Below, one piece after another: positions 49,984 through 61,823 of a DNA stretch of 64,000 nt (the first letter of the stretch is position 1; every line of letters starts with the position of its first letter). Position numbers and translations under genes: made by a program. Origin of the DNA: Marinobacter sp. es.042 (GTDB lineage Bacteria > Pseudomonadota > Gammaproteobacteria > Pseudomonadales > Oleiphilaceae); the NCBI RefSeq assembly GCF_900188315.1, contig NZ_LT897781.1, positions 1,426,001 to 1,490,000 of the forward strand, written 5' to 3'. The notes beneath the pieces are model-generated. The model was not told the origin of the DNA and did not search any database. It saw nothing but the letters and a program-made list of their open reading frames with translations.

Positions 49984-50937
49984 TTACATACGGTTCAGCC
50001 ATTCCGGCGGCTGCTCTTCTTCTTCGGCATTTTCCGCGCCTTCTTTTGCCGGCACGATCAGGTCATCTCGAGACACACCCATCACCATCAGCAGATTCGC
50101 AGACACGTATATGGAAGAGTAGGTACCGACAACCACACCAATAATCAAAGCCAGGGCGAAGTTGTTAATCGCCTCACCACCCAGAAAGTAGAGTGCGAAC
50201 AGCACCACAAGAGTCGTACCCGAGGTGTTGATGGTACGCGCGATCGTCTGGTGGATCGACTCGTTGATAATGTCCCAGGACTCACCCACGCGCATCTTGC
50301 GGAAGTTTTCCCGAATCCGGTCAGCAACAACAATGGTGTCGTTCAGCGAGTAGCCGATGACCGCAAGCAACGCTGCAAGAACGGTGAGGTCGAAAGTCCA
50401 CTGGAACAACGCGAAAACACCCAGAACGATAATGACATCGTGCGCCAGAGGCACCACCGAGGCAATGCCGAACTTGAACTGGAATCGCATGCCCACATAG
50501 ATCAGGACAACGGCAAGGGCGATAAGCAAACCAAGGCCACTGTCTTCCTTGAGCTCCGCACCAACCTGGGAACCCACAAACTCGGAACTGACAAGCTCAA
50601 GCTCTGCGCCACCTTCCTTGAGGGTTCTGGTTACTTCCGGCGCCAACTGATCATTATCAGCCTCGGCCATCCGCACCAACACCGTCGTGTCGGCCCCGAA
50701 GTTCTGAACAGAAAACTGCTCGTACCCAGCCTCCGTCAGCCTGGAGCGGATTTCATCAAGTTGCGGAGCCTCTGCGTATTCAAATTCAACAGAGGTACCG
50801 CCGGTGAAGTCCATACCCAGGTTCAGGCCACGGGTAGCCAACAGGGCAATGGATACCACGATCAGCGAGATGGAGATTATGGAAGCAATCTTCCGTAACC
50901 CCATGAAATCAAACGGTTGCTTTTGATCTTCAGACAT
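49984..50937 (-). CDS. secF: Protein translocase subunit SecF
   Basis: An inner-membrane subunit of the SecDF complex that uses the proton gradient to complete protein export. From ATG 50937 (GGAGGA upstream) it is 317 aa. Six transmembrane helices surround a periplasmic domain. GLNLGMDFTGGTSVEF at the end of helix 1 and GYSLNDTIVVADRIREN in helix 4/5 with the conserved Asp are visible. The start overlaps the secD stop by eight bases. The C-terminus is acidic (GAENAEEEEQPPEWLNRM). Confidence 0.96.
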   Translation of the reverse strand: MSEDQKQPFDFMGLRKIASIISISLIVVSIALLATRGLNLGMDFTGGTSVEFEYAEAPQLDEIRSRLTEAGYEQFSVQNFGADTTVLVRMAEADNDQLAPEVTRTLKEGGAELELVSSEFVGSQVGAELKEDSGLGLLIALAVVLIYVGMRFQFKFGIASVVPLAHDVIIVLGVFALFQWTFDLTVLAALLAVIGYSLNDTIVVADRIRENFRKMRVGESWDIINESIHQTIARTINTSGTTLVVLFALYFLGGEAINNFALALIIGVVVGTYSSIYVSANLLMVMGVSRDDLIVPAKEGAENAEEEEQPPEWLNRM

Positions 50938-52804
50938 TGGCGAGCTTTCCTCCGATCGACAGCTTCTCGACCCTGCGGCCGCCGTAAACAAGGTTAACGA
51001 TGCTTCGGCTGACCATCAGGCCAGAGAACATCGACGTCAGGATCCCGATGCAAAGTGTCACCGCAAACCCTTTCACCGGGCCGGAACCCATCGCGAAAAG
51101 AATCACGGCAACCAGCAATGTGGTGATGTTTGCATCAAAGATGGATACAAAGGCGCGGGAATAGCCGGAGTTGATGGCCGTCTGGGGCGCTACGCCGGAT
51201 TTCAGCTCTTCCTTTATCCTCTCAAAGATAAGCACGTTGGCATCCACCGCCATACCGACGGTCAGAACAATACCGGCGATGCCTGGCAGGGTCAGTGTCG
51301 CCGAGAGGATCGACATACACGCAACGAGCAGCATCAGGTTCAGTGTCAGCGCAATGTTCGCTACCACGCCAAATCCGCGGTAGTAGACAAGCATGTAAAG
51401 CAGCACCAGCCCGAAACCAAGCGCAACGGACATCATGCCGGCGTCTATATTTTTCTGGCCAAGGCTCGGACCAATGGTCCTCTCCTGAACGAAGTACATC
51501 GGGGCGGCAAGTGCACCGGCGCGCAAGAGCAGCGCCAGTTCTGCGGCTTCCGGAATGGAATCAAGCCCGGTGATCCGGAAACTGCTGCCCAGAGCGGATT
51601 GCACTGTGGCAAGGCTGATAATGCCTTTCTCCACAATGCGGTTCTCCACTTCCTGAGGCTCGCCGTCTACCATTCTGGTTTCGGTCTCCGTGCGGTACTC
51701 GATGAACAGCACGGCCATCCTGCGACCAATGGCATTACGGGTGGCCCGGTTCATCAGGTCGCCACCGACGGAATCCATGGTGATATTGACCTGGGGTTGG
51801 CCGTTTTCGTCAAACGCCTGCTGGGCATTGGCCACGTTGTTACCGGTAGCGATCACCTCCTGCTCGAGGCGCGCGGTGCGCTGTGGCTGATCCCGGAAAC
51901 CAAACTCCTCGGTCTCGCTGCTGGGGGCGTCCTGGCGGGCCTCCATGCGGAACTCAAGGTTCGCGGTTGCACCAAGTACGCGTTTGGCCTGTGCTGTGTC
52001 CTGTACGCCGGGCAACTCAACAATAATCCGGTCAGCACCCTGCTGTTGAACGAGGGGCTCAGCAACACCGAGCTCATTCACCCGATTACGGATCGTTGTG
52101 AGGTTCTGCTCCAGAGCATAGTCCTGAATCGCAGTGACTTCAGCCTCGGAGAGCGTCAGGACGAGAAGGAATTCATCGCCCTCGGTCTGCTCATCAAGAA
52201 GGAATTCGTTGTACTGATCACGCACCATGTTGAACGCTTCGGTGCGGGAGGCTTCATCACGAAAGCTGAGAACGATCTCGCGGTTGTCCTCAACATCTCC
52301 GCCACGATAACGGATCCGCTCTTCCCGCAGCTCCCGCTTGATCTGGCCAGACATGGCATCCAAACGCTGGCTGACTGCAGTTTCCATGTCGACTTCCAAC
52401 AGGAAGTGGACACCGCCACGGAGGTCCAGACCCAGCTTCATCGGGCCGGCACCCAGGCTCTTCAGCCAACCGGGTGTGGAGGCGGCCATATTCAGTGCCA
52501 CCAGGTATTCGTTTCCAAGGGCAGCCTGCACCAGGGGGCGGGCCTGCAATTGGTCTTCAGAGTTGGTGAGACGGATCAGAGCATCCCGATCCTGAAGAGT
52601 ACTGCTTTTCACCTCGATGCCCCGGCTTTCCAGCACACCAACGGCCCTGTCGAGCACACCGGCATTCACCTCGGTGCTACTGCGGGCGCCGGTAATCTGG
52701 ATGGCGTAGTCGTCGGGGAAGAGGTTGGGCAAAGCGTAGATAAACCCGATCACGAGCGCGACCAGGATAACCAGGTTTTTCCAAAGCGGATACTTGTTCA
52801 GCAT
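50930..52804 (-). CDS. secD: Protein translocase subunit SecD
   Basis: The partner of SecF in the Sec export machinery. It is 624 aa. A first transmembrane helix (about 8-28), a large periplasmic P1 domain (about 30-440, with LGLDLRGGVHFLLEVDME), and five C-terminal helices with the RND-like segment GMAVDANVLIFERIKEEL (proton-relay Asp) are visible. It lies 95 bp after yajC in the conserved queA-tgt-yajC-secD-secF order. Confidence 0.97.
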   Translation of the reverse strand: MLNKYPLWKNLVILVALVIGFIYALPNLFPDDYAIQITGARSSTEVNAGVLDRAVGVLESRGIEVKSSTLQDRDALIRLTNSEDQLQARPLVQAALGNEYLVALNMAASTPGWLKSLGAGPMKLGLDLRGGVHFLLEVDMETAVSQRLDAMSGQIKRELREERIRYRGGDVEDNREIVLSFRDEASRTEAFNMVRDQYNEFLLDEQTEGDEFLLVLTLSEAEVTAIQDYALEQNLTTIRNRVNELGVAEPLVQQQGADRIIVELPGVQDTAQAKRVLGATANLEFRMEARQDAPSSETEEFGFRDQPQRTARLEQEVIATGNNVANAQQAFDENGQPQVNITMDSVGGDLMNRATRNAIGRRMAVLFIEYRTETETRMVDGEPQEVENRIVEKGIISLATVQSALGSSFRITGLDSIPEAAELALLLRAGALAAPMYFVQERTIGPSLGQKNIDAGMMSVALGFGLVLLYMLVYYRGFGVVANIALTLNLMLLVACMSILSATLTLPGIAGIVLTVGMAVDANVLIFERIKEELKSGVAPQTAINSGYSRAFVSIFDANITTLLVAVILFAMGSGPVKGFAVTLCIGILTSMFSGLMVSRSIVNLVYGGRRVEKLSIGGKLANV

Positions 52805-52899
52805 GGGATCCCTTGTAGCCGGCCTAGCGGCCAGACTTGGTGTTTCAGCCAGGAAGATTCAAACCGGCCACCAGGGATGGCCGGCTAAATGGCCCCCGC

Positions 52900-53262
52900 T
52901 CAGATGTCCTTGAGCGTGCCCTTCGGCAGCGCCGCAGCAACGGCTACCTTCTGGACCTTGATCTCTACGTTGTCAGCAACTTCCACAACGATGAAATCGT
53001 CAGTCACCTTGGTAATTTTGCCGGCGACACCACCAGAGGTCACAACTTCATCACCTTTATTCAGGCCGGACATCAGAGCCTTGTGCTCTTTCGCACGCTT
53101 GGACTGCGGACGCCAGATCAGGAAGTAGAAAATCAGGATGAAGCCGGCGAAAAAGATCACCTGGCCCATAACACCCATTCCCTGAGCAGCCGGGTCCTGC
53201 GCCATGGCAAGAGCAGGCATCAGAGCCAAAAGGCCGGCAACGAGCATTTTAATAGCTTTCAT
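52900..53262 (-). CDS. yajC: Preprotein translocase accessory protein YajC
   Basis: A small inner-membrane protein that associates with SecDF and AcrB. From ATG 53262 (GGAG eight bases upstream) it is 120 aa. One transmembrane helix (about 35-53, FFAGFILIFYFLIWRPQ) is followed by a basic RPQSKRAKEH stretch and a small beta domain (GDEVVTSGGVAGKITKVTDD). The N-terminus (MKAIKMLVAGLLALMPALAM) looks like a cleavable signal peptide, which is longer than the N-terminus in E. coli YajC. Confidence 0.94.
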   Translation of the reverse strand: MKAIKMLVAGLLALMPALAMAQDPAAQGMGVMGQVIFFAGFILIFYFLIWRPQSKRAKEHKALMSGLNKGDEVVTSGGVAGKITKVTDDFIVVEVADNVEIKVQKVAVAAALPKGTLKDI

Positions 53263-53291
53263 TGAATATCTCCGTTGGTTTAGCGAATAGA

Positions 53292-55531
<2,240 letters not shown>

Positions 55532-55566
55532 GGAGTGGACTGTTAACGACGCCGAAGAAAAGAAGA

Positions 55567-55653
55567 TGGTAGCGGCGGGCGGACTCGAACCGCCACGGGT
55601 TTTACCCCAACGGATTTTGAATCCGTCGTGTCTACCAATTTCACCACGCCGCC
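55567..55653 (-). tRNA. tRNA-Leu (anticodon CAA)
   Basis: 87 nt with encoded CCA and a long variable arm (GTTGGGGTAAAACCCGT region), typical of tRNA-Leu. The anticodon loop is TTCAAAA (anticodon CAA), the D-loop includes AAATTGGTAGACAC, and the T arm is GGCGG-TTCGAGT-CCGCC. The first acceptor pair is G-U if the 5' end is at 55653; the end could be one base off. Confidence 0.96.
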
Positions 55654-55670
55654 ATCGGAGAGTGTTGGGG

Positions 55671-55698
55671 ATTATACTGAGCTAAATCGCGAAAGCAA
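55671..55698 (-). promoter_or_regulatory. Promoter of tRNA-Leu (and perhaps queA-tgt-yajC-secDF)
   Basis: Minus-strand TTGCTT (55693-55698), 16-base spacer, perfect TATAAT (55671-55676). The start is about 10 nt before the tRNA. Confidence 0.78.
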
Positions 55699-55700
55699 TA

Positions 55701-55728
55701 AGCCAGCGGACACAAATGCCCGCCGGCT
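55701..55728 (-). terminator. Candidate terminator after flgL
   Basis: A 9-bp stem with one mismatch (AGCCAGCGG / CCGCCGGCT, 55701-55709 with 55720-55728), eight bases after the flgL stop on the minus strand. The T content after it is modest (TTATTGCTTT), and it abuts the -35 box of tRNA-Leu. Confidence 0.55.
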
Positions 55729-55735
55729 CAGAGTT

Positions 55736-56959
55736 TTACAATCGATCGAACAGCGACAGCTGCGAAACCTGGGCAAACGACTGCTGGGCCGCCTGCAACA
55801 CAAAGCTCTGGAAACTCAGGGTGCTGATGGCCTCTGCGTAGTCCACATCCTGCAGCTGGGACCGTATTTCATTGCTGTAGACCGACGAATCCTCCAGGAA
55901 TGACTTGGTCGATTCCACCGCGTTCATCCGTCCTCCCAACTCCGTCTGCTTGAGGATAATGCTTTCCTGGGCGTTATCGAGGTTGATCAGGGAATTGGCA
56001 ATCAGGTCGTCGTACTCGGCCTGCCCACCCGGACTGCTCTTGTCGATGTTGTTCAAACCGGAAATCAGGTTCTCAATGGTGCCGAACACCGACTGTTTTT
56101 CGTTGATCTTCAGCGTAAACACATCCCCCGCACCGGGAACTGCATCTGTCAGAGTCACTTCAACGCCGGCAACTTCAAAGGGCTCACCACTTTGATAGGT
56201 TGCTGGATCCACCGTCAACACATCACCCTGGCTGTCCGTAGCGATAATATTGCCACCGGCATCAACCTCAACCGTGATGTCGTCCGGGAATGAGTTGGGA
56301 TAGGCGGCAGCCAGATCTGCCTCGTTAACCAGTTTGACGCCTGAAATAGAAGCGCCCGGCGTGCTCACTGTGCTGTGTTCGCCGGTGATTGCCGCAGGAA
56401 CTTTCACGAAAATGTCTTTACCGTTATCGCTGATGGGCACAGTAACACCATCATCAATCTCGAGGACTCGCTGCCCCTCGTCACCCTGATAGACCCAACT
56501 CCCGGAGGGATCCTGCTCGAAGGCTTTTACCGAGCCCTGGAATCCGCTAAAGATGTACTCGCCGGATGCATCACGGGTATTGGCAATATTGGCGAGCTGC
56601 CCCAGGCGCTCCTCCAGCTCCGAAGAAATCGACCGCCGGTCGTTCGCCGACAATGATCCATTGCCCGCCTGAACCGTCAGCTCCCGGATCCGCTGAATCA
56701 CGTCGATCGAACTTGAAAGAGCATTTTCCTCCTGTTTCAGACGGTTGTCCGCCAGGTCGACGTTGCGCTGATAGGTTTCAACCCGCGAAAGCTCCTGATC
56801 CAGCTTCAGAATGCGCGCTGCAGCGACCGGATCGTCGGAAGGTTTGTTTACCCTCTGGCCAGTCGAGATCTGTTGCTGGGTGTTATTCAGGCTGGTATTT
56901 AGCTCCTGGAGCCGATTAATACCGCCTGAAAAAATCTGCTGTGATGAAATTCTGATCAT
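55736..56959 (-). CDS. flgL: Flagellar hook-associated protein 3 (hook-filament junction)
   Basis: The junction protein between FlgK and the filament. It is 407 aa, nearer to pseudomonad FlgL than to the shorter enteric form. The N-terminal flagellin-like coiled region (MIRISSQQIFSGGINRLQEL, LNNTQQQISTGQRVNKPSDDP) and the C-terminal coiled region (EAISTLSFQSFVLQAAQQSF, ending LSLFDRL) flank a variable central domain (about 170-300). It is the last gene of the flg operon, 18 bp after flgK. Confidence 0.95.
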   Translation of the reverse strand: MIRISSQQIFSGGINRLQELNTSLNNTQQQISTGQRVNKPSDDPVAAARILKLDQELSRVETYQRNVDLADNRLKQEENALSSSIDVIQRIRELTVQAGNGSLSANDRRSISSELEERLGQLANIANTRDASGEYIFSGFQGSVKAFEQDPSGSWVYQGDEGQRVLEIDDGVTVPISDNGKDIFVKVPAAITGEHSTVSTPGASISGVKLVNEADLAAAYPNSFPDDITVEVDAGGNIIATDSQGDVLTVDPATYQSGEPFEVAGVEVTLTDAVPGAGDVFTLKINEKQSVFGTIENLISGLNNIDKSSPGGQAEYDDLIANSLINLDNAQESIILKQTELGGRMNAVESTKSFLEDSSVYSNEIRSQLQDVDYAEAISTLSFQSFVLQAAQQSFAQVSQLSLFDRL

Positions 56960-56977
56960 GTCACATCACCTCAACCG

Positions 56978-59008
56978 TTACCGGAAACTCTGCAACAGGG
57001 TATTGAACAAATCCTGGGCTACCGACATTACCTGGGCCGAGGCATTGTAGGCGGCCTGATACTGGATCAGGCGGCCGGCCTCCTCATCCAGGTTAACGCC
57101 GGATACAGATTCCCGCTGATTGGTCGACTGCTCCAGAAGGGTTTTGCCGGCATCCACATCCAATTGGCTCTGGCGTGTTTTAACACCGATATCTTCAACA
57201 AGCCCGGCATAGCCTTCGGAAAAGTTCTGGCTGCCACCATTCAGCGTGTTGGCCGTACCAAGCGCCGCCAGCAGCTCCGCATTCCTGTTGTCCGACACAC
57301 CGTTGGAGTTGTAATTGATCTCAAAGGTGTCACCGTCAGCCGGCTGGCCCGTTATTTTGAACTGAAAACCCTGGTACTCGGCACCATCCGCCGGATTGTC
57401 GCTGAACAGCTCATTGGCAACCCCCGGCGTGTAGGGCCGGTTTGCCGGACCTATCGGGTTTCCACCGCCGTCCGTAACCGTGAACACCAGGCCGGTTCCC
57501 GGGTCGTCGAATGTTACGGTAATTGGCCCGTTCGCCAGTTGCCCGGTCGATTGGAACGCGGGCAACAGGGAGTTGGTAAACGGGTTCCTGACGTTGAGCA
57601 TGGTGCCCTGATCGATCTTGCCGGTTCCGATATTGTTATCGCCGGTGGTCGCGCGAACCGGACTTGCGAAAGCCAGATCCTCCTCCCGATTGACCACCAG
57701 CCCGATGCTCTCCGCCGCATTCCGGCTTGGTTGAATCAGATATTTGTCTCCGGCATTGAACGTGCCGCCCTCCACCCGGATGTTGAAACCGGGCATGGAA
57801 ATCTCAGACTGGACCGGGTCCGGGAGACGGCCCTGGTTCACGGTCTTGCCCGTGTCCTGGTCAATCAACTCGTAGCTCCGTCCGTCGCCACTGAACTGCA
57901 GGGTCCAGCGCCCTGCGGGAAGCCGCGAGCTGTCGGTGATTTCGACGGCCAACTGTCCGTTGGTCGAGGGCGCATTATTTCCGTTGGGAACCACGCGGCT
58001 CCGTTGCGCCTCTAGCGAATTAATATTGGTGAAGAACAGCCCACCGAGTTCGCCCTCTAGATCCATCCCGATTTCATGCTGGTGGTTCATGGTGTCGGAG
58101 AGGGCAATGGCAATCCTGCCAAGTTCATCGAATGCCGGTTTCAAACCTTCGTTATCGAAACGCAAAAGACCACCCAGCTTGCCGCCGGTAATCTGTTCAT
58201 CAATATTGAGAAGGCGTCCACCGTTACTCAGTGTGAACTCCAGACGTGTCGGATCTTCGGCATTTTCCCGGGTGCCCAGGGTCGAGGCGTTACTGCCAAC
58301 CACCAGGGACAAACCGTTCGACAAAGACACGTTAACCTGGCTACCGTCTGTCGGGCTGACTTTTATGCTAACGAGCTCCGACAGCTGACGCAGTTTCTCA
58401 TCGCGCTTATCCAACAATTCATTGGGCATTTGCCCCTGGGCAATGCCGGGTGATTCAGAAATCGCCAGGTTCAGTTCCGCAATGCTTTTCAGCAGCGTAT
58501 TCGCGTCTTTCACACCCTGCTGCATCTGGGTCTTGATGGATTCCCGCTGCTGGATGAATTCCTGGTTCAGGGCCTGGAAACGGTTTACAACCTGTTGTGC
58601 CTCACTCAGGACCAACTGGCGCTGCGGCAAGGAAGTGGGATCTTCGGCGGCATTCTGAAGGCTTGCAAAAAAGTTGTTCAGTGCATTGCTGAGGCCGGTA
58701 GATTCACCCCCGAGCAGGTTATCGAGCCTGGTCAGCTCCGAATTAAGGGCTTCCTGCTCTCCGTACAGGGTGCTGTCTTCCCGCACCTGTTGAACCAGGT
58801 ATTCGTTGGCCAGGCGGCGAATGTCCGCCACGTTCACGCCGCTGCCTATGGTGCCGGCACCAGTGCGCTGGCCTTCCTGGGTTTCAAACAGCACTTCCTG
58901 GCGGCTGTAACCCGGCGTGTTGGCGTTGGTTATATTGTTGCCAGTGGTGTTCAGCGCGGCCTGGTGACTGAGGATGCCGGTCAGACCGATACCTATGAGC
59001 CCTGCCAT
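56978..59008 (-). CDS. flgK: Flagellar hook-associated protein 1
   Basis: The first hook-filament junction protein. It is 676 aa, longer than in enterics because of a variable middle region. The N-terminal rod-type motif (HQAALNTTGNNITNANTPGYSRQ) and the C-terminal segment (SGVNLDEEAGRLIQYQAAYNASAQVM) are the conserved flagellar axial ends. It lies 5 bp after flgJ and 18 bp before flgL. Confidence 0.96.
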   Translation of the reverse strand: MAGLIGIGLTGILSHQAALNTTGNNITNANTPGYSRQEVLFETQEGQRTGAGTIGSGVNVADIRRLANEYLVQQVREDSTLYGEQEALNSELTRLDNLLGGESTGLSNALNNFFASLQNAAEDPTSLPQRQLVLSEAQQVVNRFQALNQEFIQQRESIKTQMQQGVKDANTLLKSIAELNLAISESPGIAQGQMPNELLDKRDEKLRQLSELVSIKVSPTDGSQVNVSLSNGLSLVVGSNASTLGTRENAEDPTRLEFTLSNGGRLLNIDEQITGGKLGGLLRFDNEGLKPAFDELGRIAIALSDTMNHQHEIGMDLEGELGGLFFTNINSLEAQRSRVVPNGNNAPSTNGQLAVEITDSSRLPAGRWTLQFSGDGRSYELIDQDTGKTVNQGRLPDPVQSEISMPGFNIRVEGGTFNAGDKYLIQPSRNAAESIGLVVNREEDLAFASPVRATTGDNNIGTGKIDQGTMLNVRNPFTNSLLPAFQSTGQLANGPITVTFDDPGTGLVFTVTDGGGNPIGPANRPYTPGVANELFSDNPADGAEYQGFQFKITGQPADGDTFEINYNSNGVSDNRNAELLAALGTANTLNGGSQNFSEGYAGLVEDIGVKTRQSQLDVDAGKTLLEQSTNQRESVSGVNLDEEAGRLIQYQAAYNASAQVMSVAQDLFNTLLQSFR

Positions 59009-59013
59009 AAGCT

Positions 59014-60000
59014 TTACTCCTTCATCCCGTCACTGCCCATGGACAGCGTCATCAGTGAGTCACGGTTCATGATCTGGCGGATCTTGTTGCCGTAGTTGGG
59101 GTCGGTTGCATAGCCGGCTTCCTGCAGCTTCTCTGCGAAAACCTCAGGCTGGTCTGCTACCGACAGGACGTCCCGGTATCGGGGATTGGATTCCAGGAAA
59201 GAGACATAATCCCGGAAGCTGGATTCGTAATCCCTGTAGGCCCGGAAGTTCGCCTGCTCTTTCATGGGCAGCCCTTCCCGATATTCCGTGGTGGTAATGG
59301 AGACCGCATCACCCTGCCAGCGGCTGTCCGCCTTGATACCGAAGAGGTTAAAACTGGGCTCGCCCTGCTCCCCACGGATCATATGCCGGCCCCAGCCTGT
59401 TTCCAGGGCAGCCTGGGCTACCATCAGTTTCGGGTCTATCCCCGAGTCCCGGGCAATCCGCTCGGCCACCGGCAGCAGCTCTGCCACGAAATGCTCCGGA
59501 GATTCAAATTGATGCGGCAAGTCCGACGGCGTCGACGTCACTGCTGAAGGCGCTTTCTGTGCAACAGACGTTACCTCCTGCACCCGCTCGGGTAACTCGG
59601 CATTGAGGGCGGGCAGGCTTCGGTCGTAATCCGCAAGACTCGCCTTGTGGCCAGCGAGCCTGCCACCTTCATCGTTCATGCCCGGGATCTGTTTGCTCAA
59701 CTGTCGAACCAGTGCCTCCGCAAGGCCACTGCCCTTGCCCCCAGCCATGGTCAGACTCATCTGGCTGTCGAACATATCCCGGTACAGCTCGGACTGATTG
59801 CTCTTCAGGTAGTTGCCCTCAGCGAAGACATCACCGGCCTTGCGCATGGACTTCAGCATTTCAGACAGGAACAGGCTCTCGAACTGGCGCGCCACCTCTC
59901 GAAGAGCGGACTCCTTATCAGTGCGAGCCTGGGCCTTCAACGCATTAAGACCGTTGAAGTCGGTGTAAACCTGGGCCTGTTGAACCTTGTAGTCCTGCAT
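59014..60000 (-). CDS. flgJ: Peptidoglycan hydrolase / rod-capping protein FlgJ
   Basis: A bifunctional protein whose N-terminal domain caps the growing rod and whose C-terminal domain opens the peptidoglycan. It is 328 aa. The N-terminal rod-binding part includes ALREVARQFESLFLSEMLKS. The C-terminal glucosaminidase-type domain (from about 175) has AQAALETGWGRH, with the catalytic Glu, and FNLFGIKADSRWQGD. The ATG at 60000 directly follows an in-frame GTG at 60003, and either could start. It lies between flgI and flgK with 5-8 bp gaps. Confidence 0.95.
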   Translation of the reverse strand: MQDYKVQQAQVYTDFNGLNALKAQARTDKESALREVARQFESLFLSEMLKSMRKAGDVFAEGNYLKSNQSELYRDMFDSQMSLTMAGGKGSGLAEALVRQLSKQIPGMNDEGGRLAGHKASLADYDRSLPALNAELPERVQEVTSVAQKAPSAVTSTPSDLPHQFESPEHFVAELLPVAERIARDSGIDPKLMVAQAALETGWGRHMIRGEQGEPSFNLFGIKADSRWQGDAVSITTTEYREGLPMKEQANFRAYRDYESSFRDYVSFLESNPRYRDVLSVADQPEVFAEKLQEAGYATDPNYGNKIRQIMNRDSLMTLSMGSDGMKE

Positions 60001-60008
60001 CACGCCAC

Positions 60009-61106
60009 CTAGATAACGATCAGTTCGGCGCGCAGTGCACCGGCCTGTTTCAAGGCTTCAAGTACCGCCATGACATCACCAGGCGCCGCACCGACCTGGT
60101 TCACGGCCTGAACAATCTCGTTCAGGGTGACGGCGGGGCCGAACTTGAACATCCGTGCCGGCTCCTCGGTAATGGCAATTTGGGAATCCTGCTCGATGGC
60201 GGTGTCTCCACCGGCAAAGGGATTCGGCTGCTCCACGTTGGGGTTTTCCTGAATGGTCACCGTCAGATTGCCGTGAGTAACGGCTGCTGCACTGACCTGA
60301 ACATTCTGGCCAACCACGATGGTGCCGGTACGGCTGTTGATGACCACTTTCGCGGCATCCTGAGCCGGATCAACCTCGATATTTTCGAGAATCGACAGAA
60401 AGCTGACCCGCTGGGAAGGGTCCCGCGGTGCGCGGACGGAAATCGACGTGGCGTCGTGGGCATAAGCCATATCCGGGCCGAGACGATCATTAACAGCCTC
60501 GACCACCCGGCGAGCCGTTGTGAAATCCGGGCGCAGCAGATGGAAGGTGATGGTGTCGCCCTGACTGAATGGCGAAGCCACCTCCCGCTCAATAGTGGCG
60601 CCATTGGGAATCCGCCCAACGCTGGGAACGTTCACGGTGATTCGAGACCCGTCCTGTCCCTGAGCACCGAAGCCACCCACCACCAGACTGCCCTGAGCCA
60701 TGGCATAGACCTGTCCATCAGCACCTTTCAGTGACGTCATCAGCAAGGTTCCGCCGCGCAGACTGTCGGCGTTGCCGATGGACGACACAGTGATGTCGAT
60801 TTCCTGCCCCGCTTTGGCGAAGGGCGGCAATGTCGCACTCACCGTAACGGCCGCAACATTGGCAAGATTCGGGTTGACGCCCTCAGGAAGCGTCACGCCA
60901 AACTGATTCATCATGTTCCTGAAGGTCTGATTGGTAAACGGTGCCTTGTCACCGGTTCCATCAAGACCAACCACCAGGCCATATCCCACCAACTGGTTGT
61001 TGCGGACACCCTTGATTCGGGAAAGATCCTTCAGGCGGTCCGCCAGTACCGGGGCGGAAACCACAGCCAGGGCAAGAACCCAGACAATGACACGGCGCAA
61101 GCTCAT
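60009..61106 (-). CDS. flgI: Flagellar P-ring protein
   Basis: Forms the periplasmic P ring of the flagellar basal body. From ATG 61106, which overlaps the flgH stop as ATGA, it is 365 aa; two GTG codons just upstream are alternatives. A cleavable signal peptide ([20 protein letters not shown], cleaved near LADRLKD) is present. [21 protein letters not shown]-free [19 protein letters not shown] and the C-terminal [20 protein letters not shown] are family signatures. Confidence 0.96.
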   Translation of the reverse strand: MSLRRVIVWVLALAVVSAPVLADRLKDLSRIKGVRNNQLVGYGLVVGLDGTGDKAPFTNQTFRNMMNQFGVTLPEGVNPNLANVAAVTVSATLPPFAKAGQEIDITVSSIGNADSLRGGTLLMTSLKGADGQVYAMAQGSLVVGGFGAQGQDGSRITVNVPSVGRIPNGATIEREVASPFSQGDTITFHLLRPDFTTARRVVEAVNDRLGPDMAYAHDATSISVRAPRDPSQRVSFLSILENIEVDPAQDAAKVVINSRTGTIVVGQNVQVSAAAVTHGNLTVTIQENPNVEQPNPFAGGDTAIEQDSQIAITEEPARMFKFGPAVTLNEIVQAVNQVGAAPGDVMAVLEALKQAGALRAELIVI

Positions 61107-61804
61107 AGCGGCCACCACTCACTGTTGAAAAAGCGAGCCAGCCAGCCCATCTGGTTTGCCTGGTCAAAATCACCAGTGCCTCCATAGGCGAATCGGGCAT
61201 CCGCAATGCGGTTGGATGCCACCGTGTTATCAGGCTGGATATCCTGGGGGCGAACCAGGCCCGTCAGGCGGATGTATTCATCACCATTGGTCAACGACAG
61301 CCATTTTTCACCGCGAATCCTCAGAACGCCATTTGGCAACACTTCGGTCACGGTGACGGTGATACTGCCGGCAAGACTGTTGCTTTGGTCTGCTTCAGCG
61401 CTGCCCTCGAAATCACGCTCGTTATTCAGGGAGGTATTGATCCCGAAATTGCTCTTACCCAAGATGGTGGGCTCAGGCAGCGTGACTTCATTGTCCTTGG
61501 TGATGCTGGTCTCGGCATTCTTGCTGGCGCTGGTGGATTCCTGCAGATTCACGGTCAGCACATCACCCACGTTCAACGCCACGGTATCGCCGTAGAAGTT
61601 GTAGTTTCGGGAGGCCTGGTAAATAGACCCCGAAGCGCTATCACGCTGCATCATGGCCTGGGGGCGAACCGGCGCAAACTCCGGGTCATCCGGAACTGCC
61701 CGCGGGCGACTCATCGCCGTGCACCCCTGCAACAGGATCAGAAGCATCACAATCACCAGAGTGCTGGCGCTTCGTACTGTCCGATGGGTTGTCATCAGTT
61801 TCAT
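61103..61804 (-). CDS. flgH: Flagellar L-ring protein (lipoprotein)
   Basis: Forms the outer-membrane L ring. It is 233 aa with a lipobox LLQGC at C28. [40 protein letters not shown], and the C-terminal [20 protein letters not shown] and GWLARFF are conserved. AGAGGTGAGG precedes the ATG at 61804. It overlaps flgI by four bases and follows flgG by 19 bp. Confidence 0.96.
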   Translation of the reverse strand: MKLMTTHRTVRSASTLVIVMLLILLQGCTAMSRPRAVPDDPEFAPVRPQAMMQRDSASGSIYQASRNYNFYGDTVALNVGDVLTVNLQESTSASKNAETSITKDNEVTLPEPTILGKSNFGINTSLNNERDFEGSAEADQSNSLAGSITVTVTEVLPNGVLRIRGEKWLSLTNGDEYIRLTGLVRPQDIQPDNTVASNRIADARFAYGGTGDFDQANQMGWLARFFNSEWWPL

Positions 61805-61823
61805 GACCTCACCTCTGGCCGCA

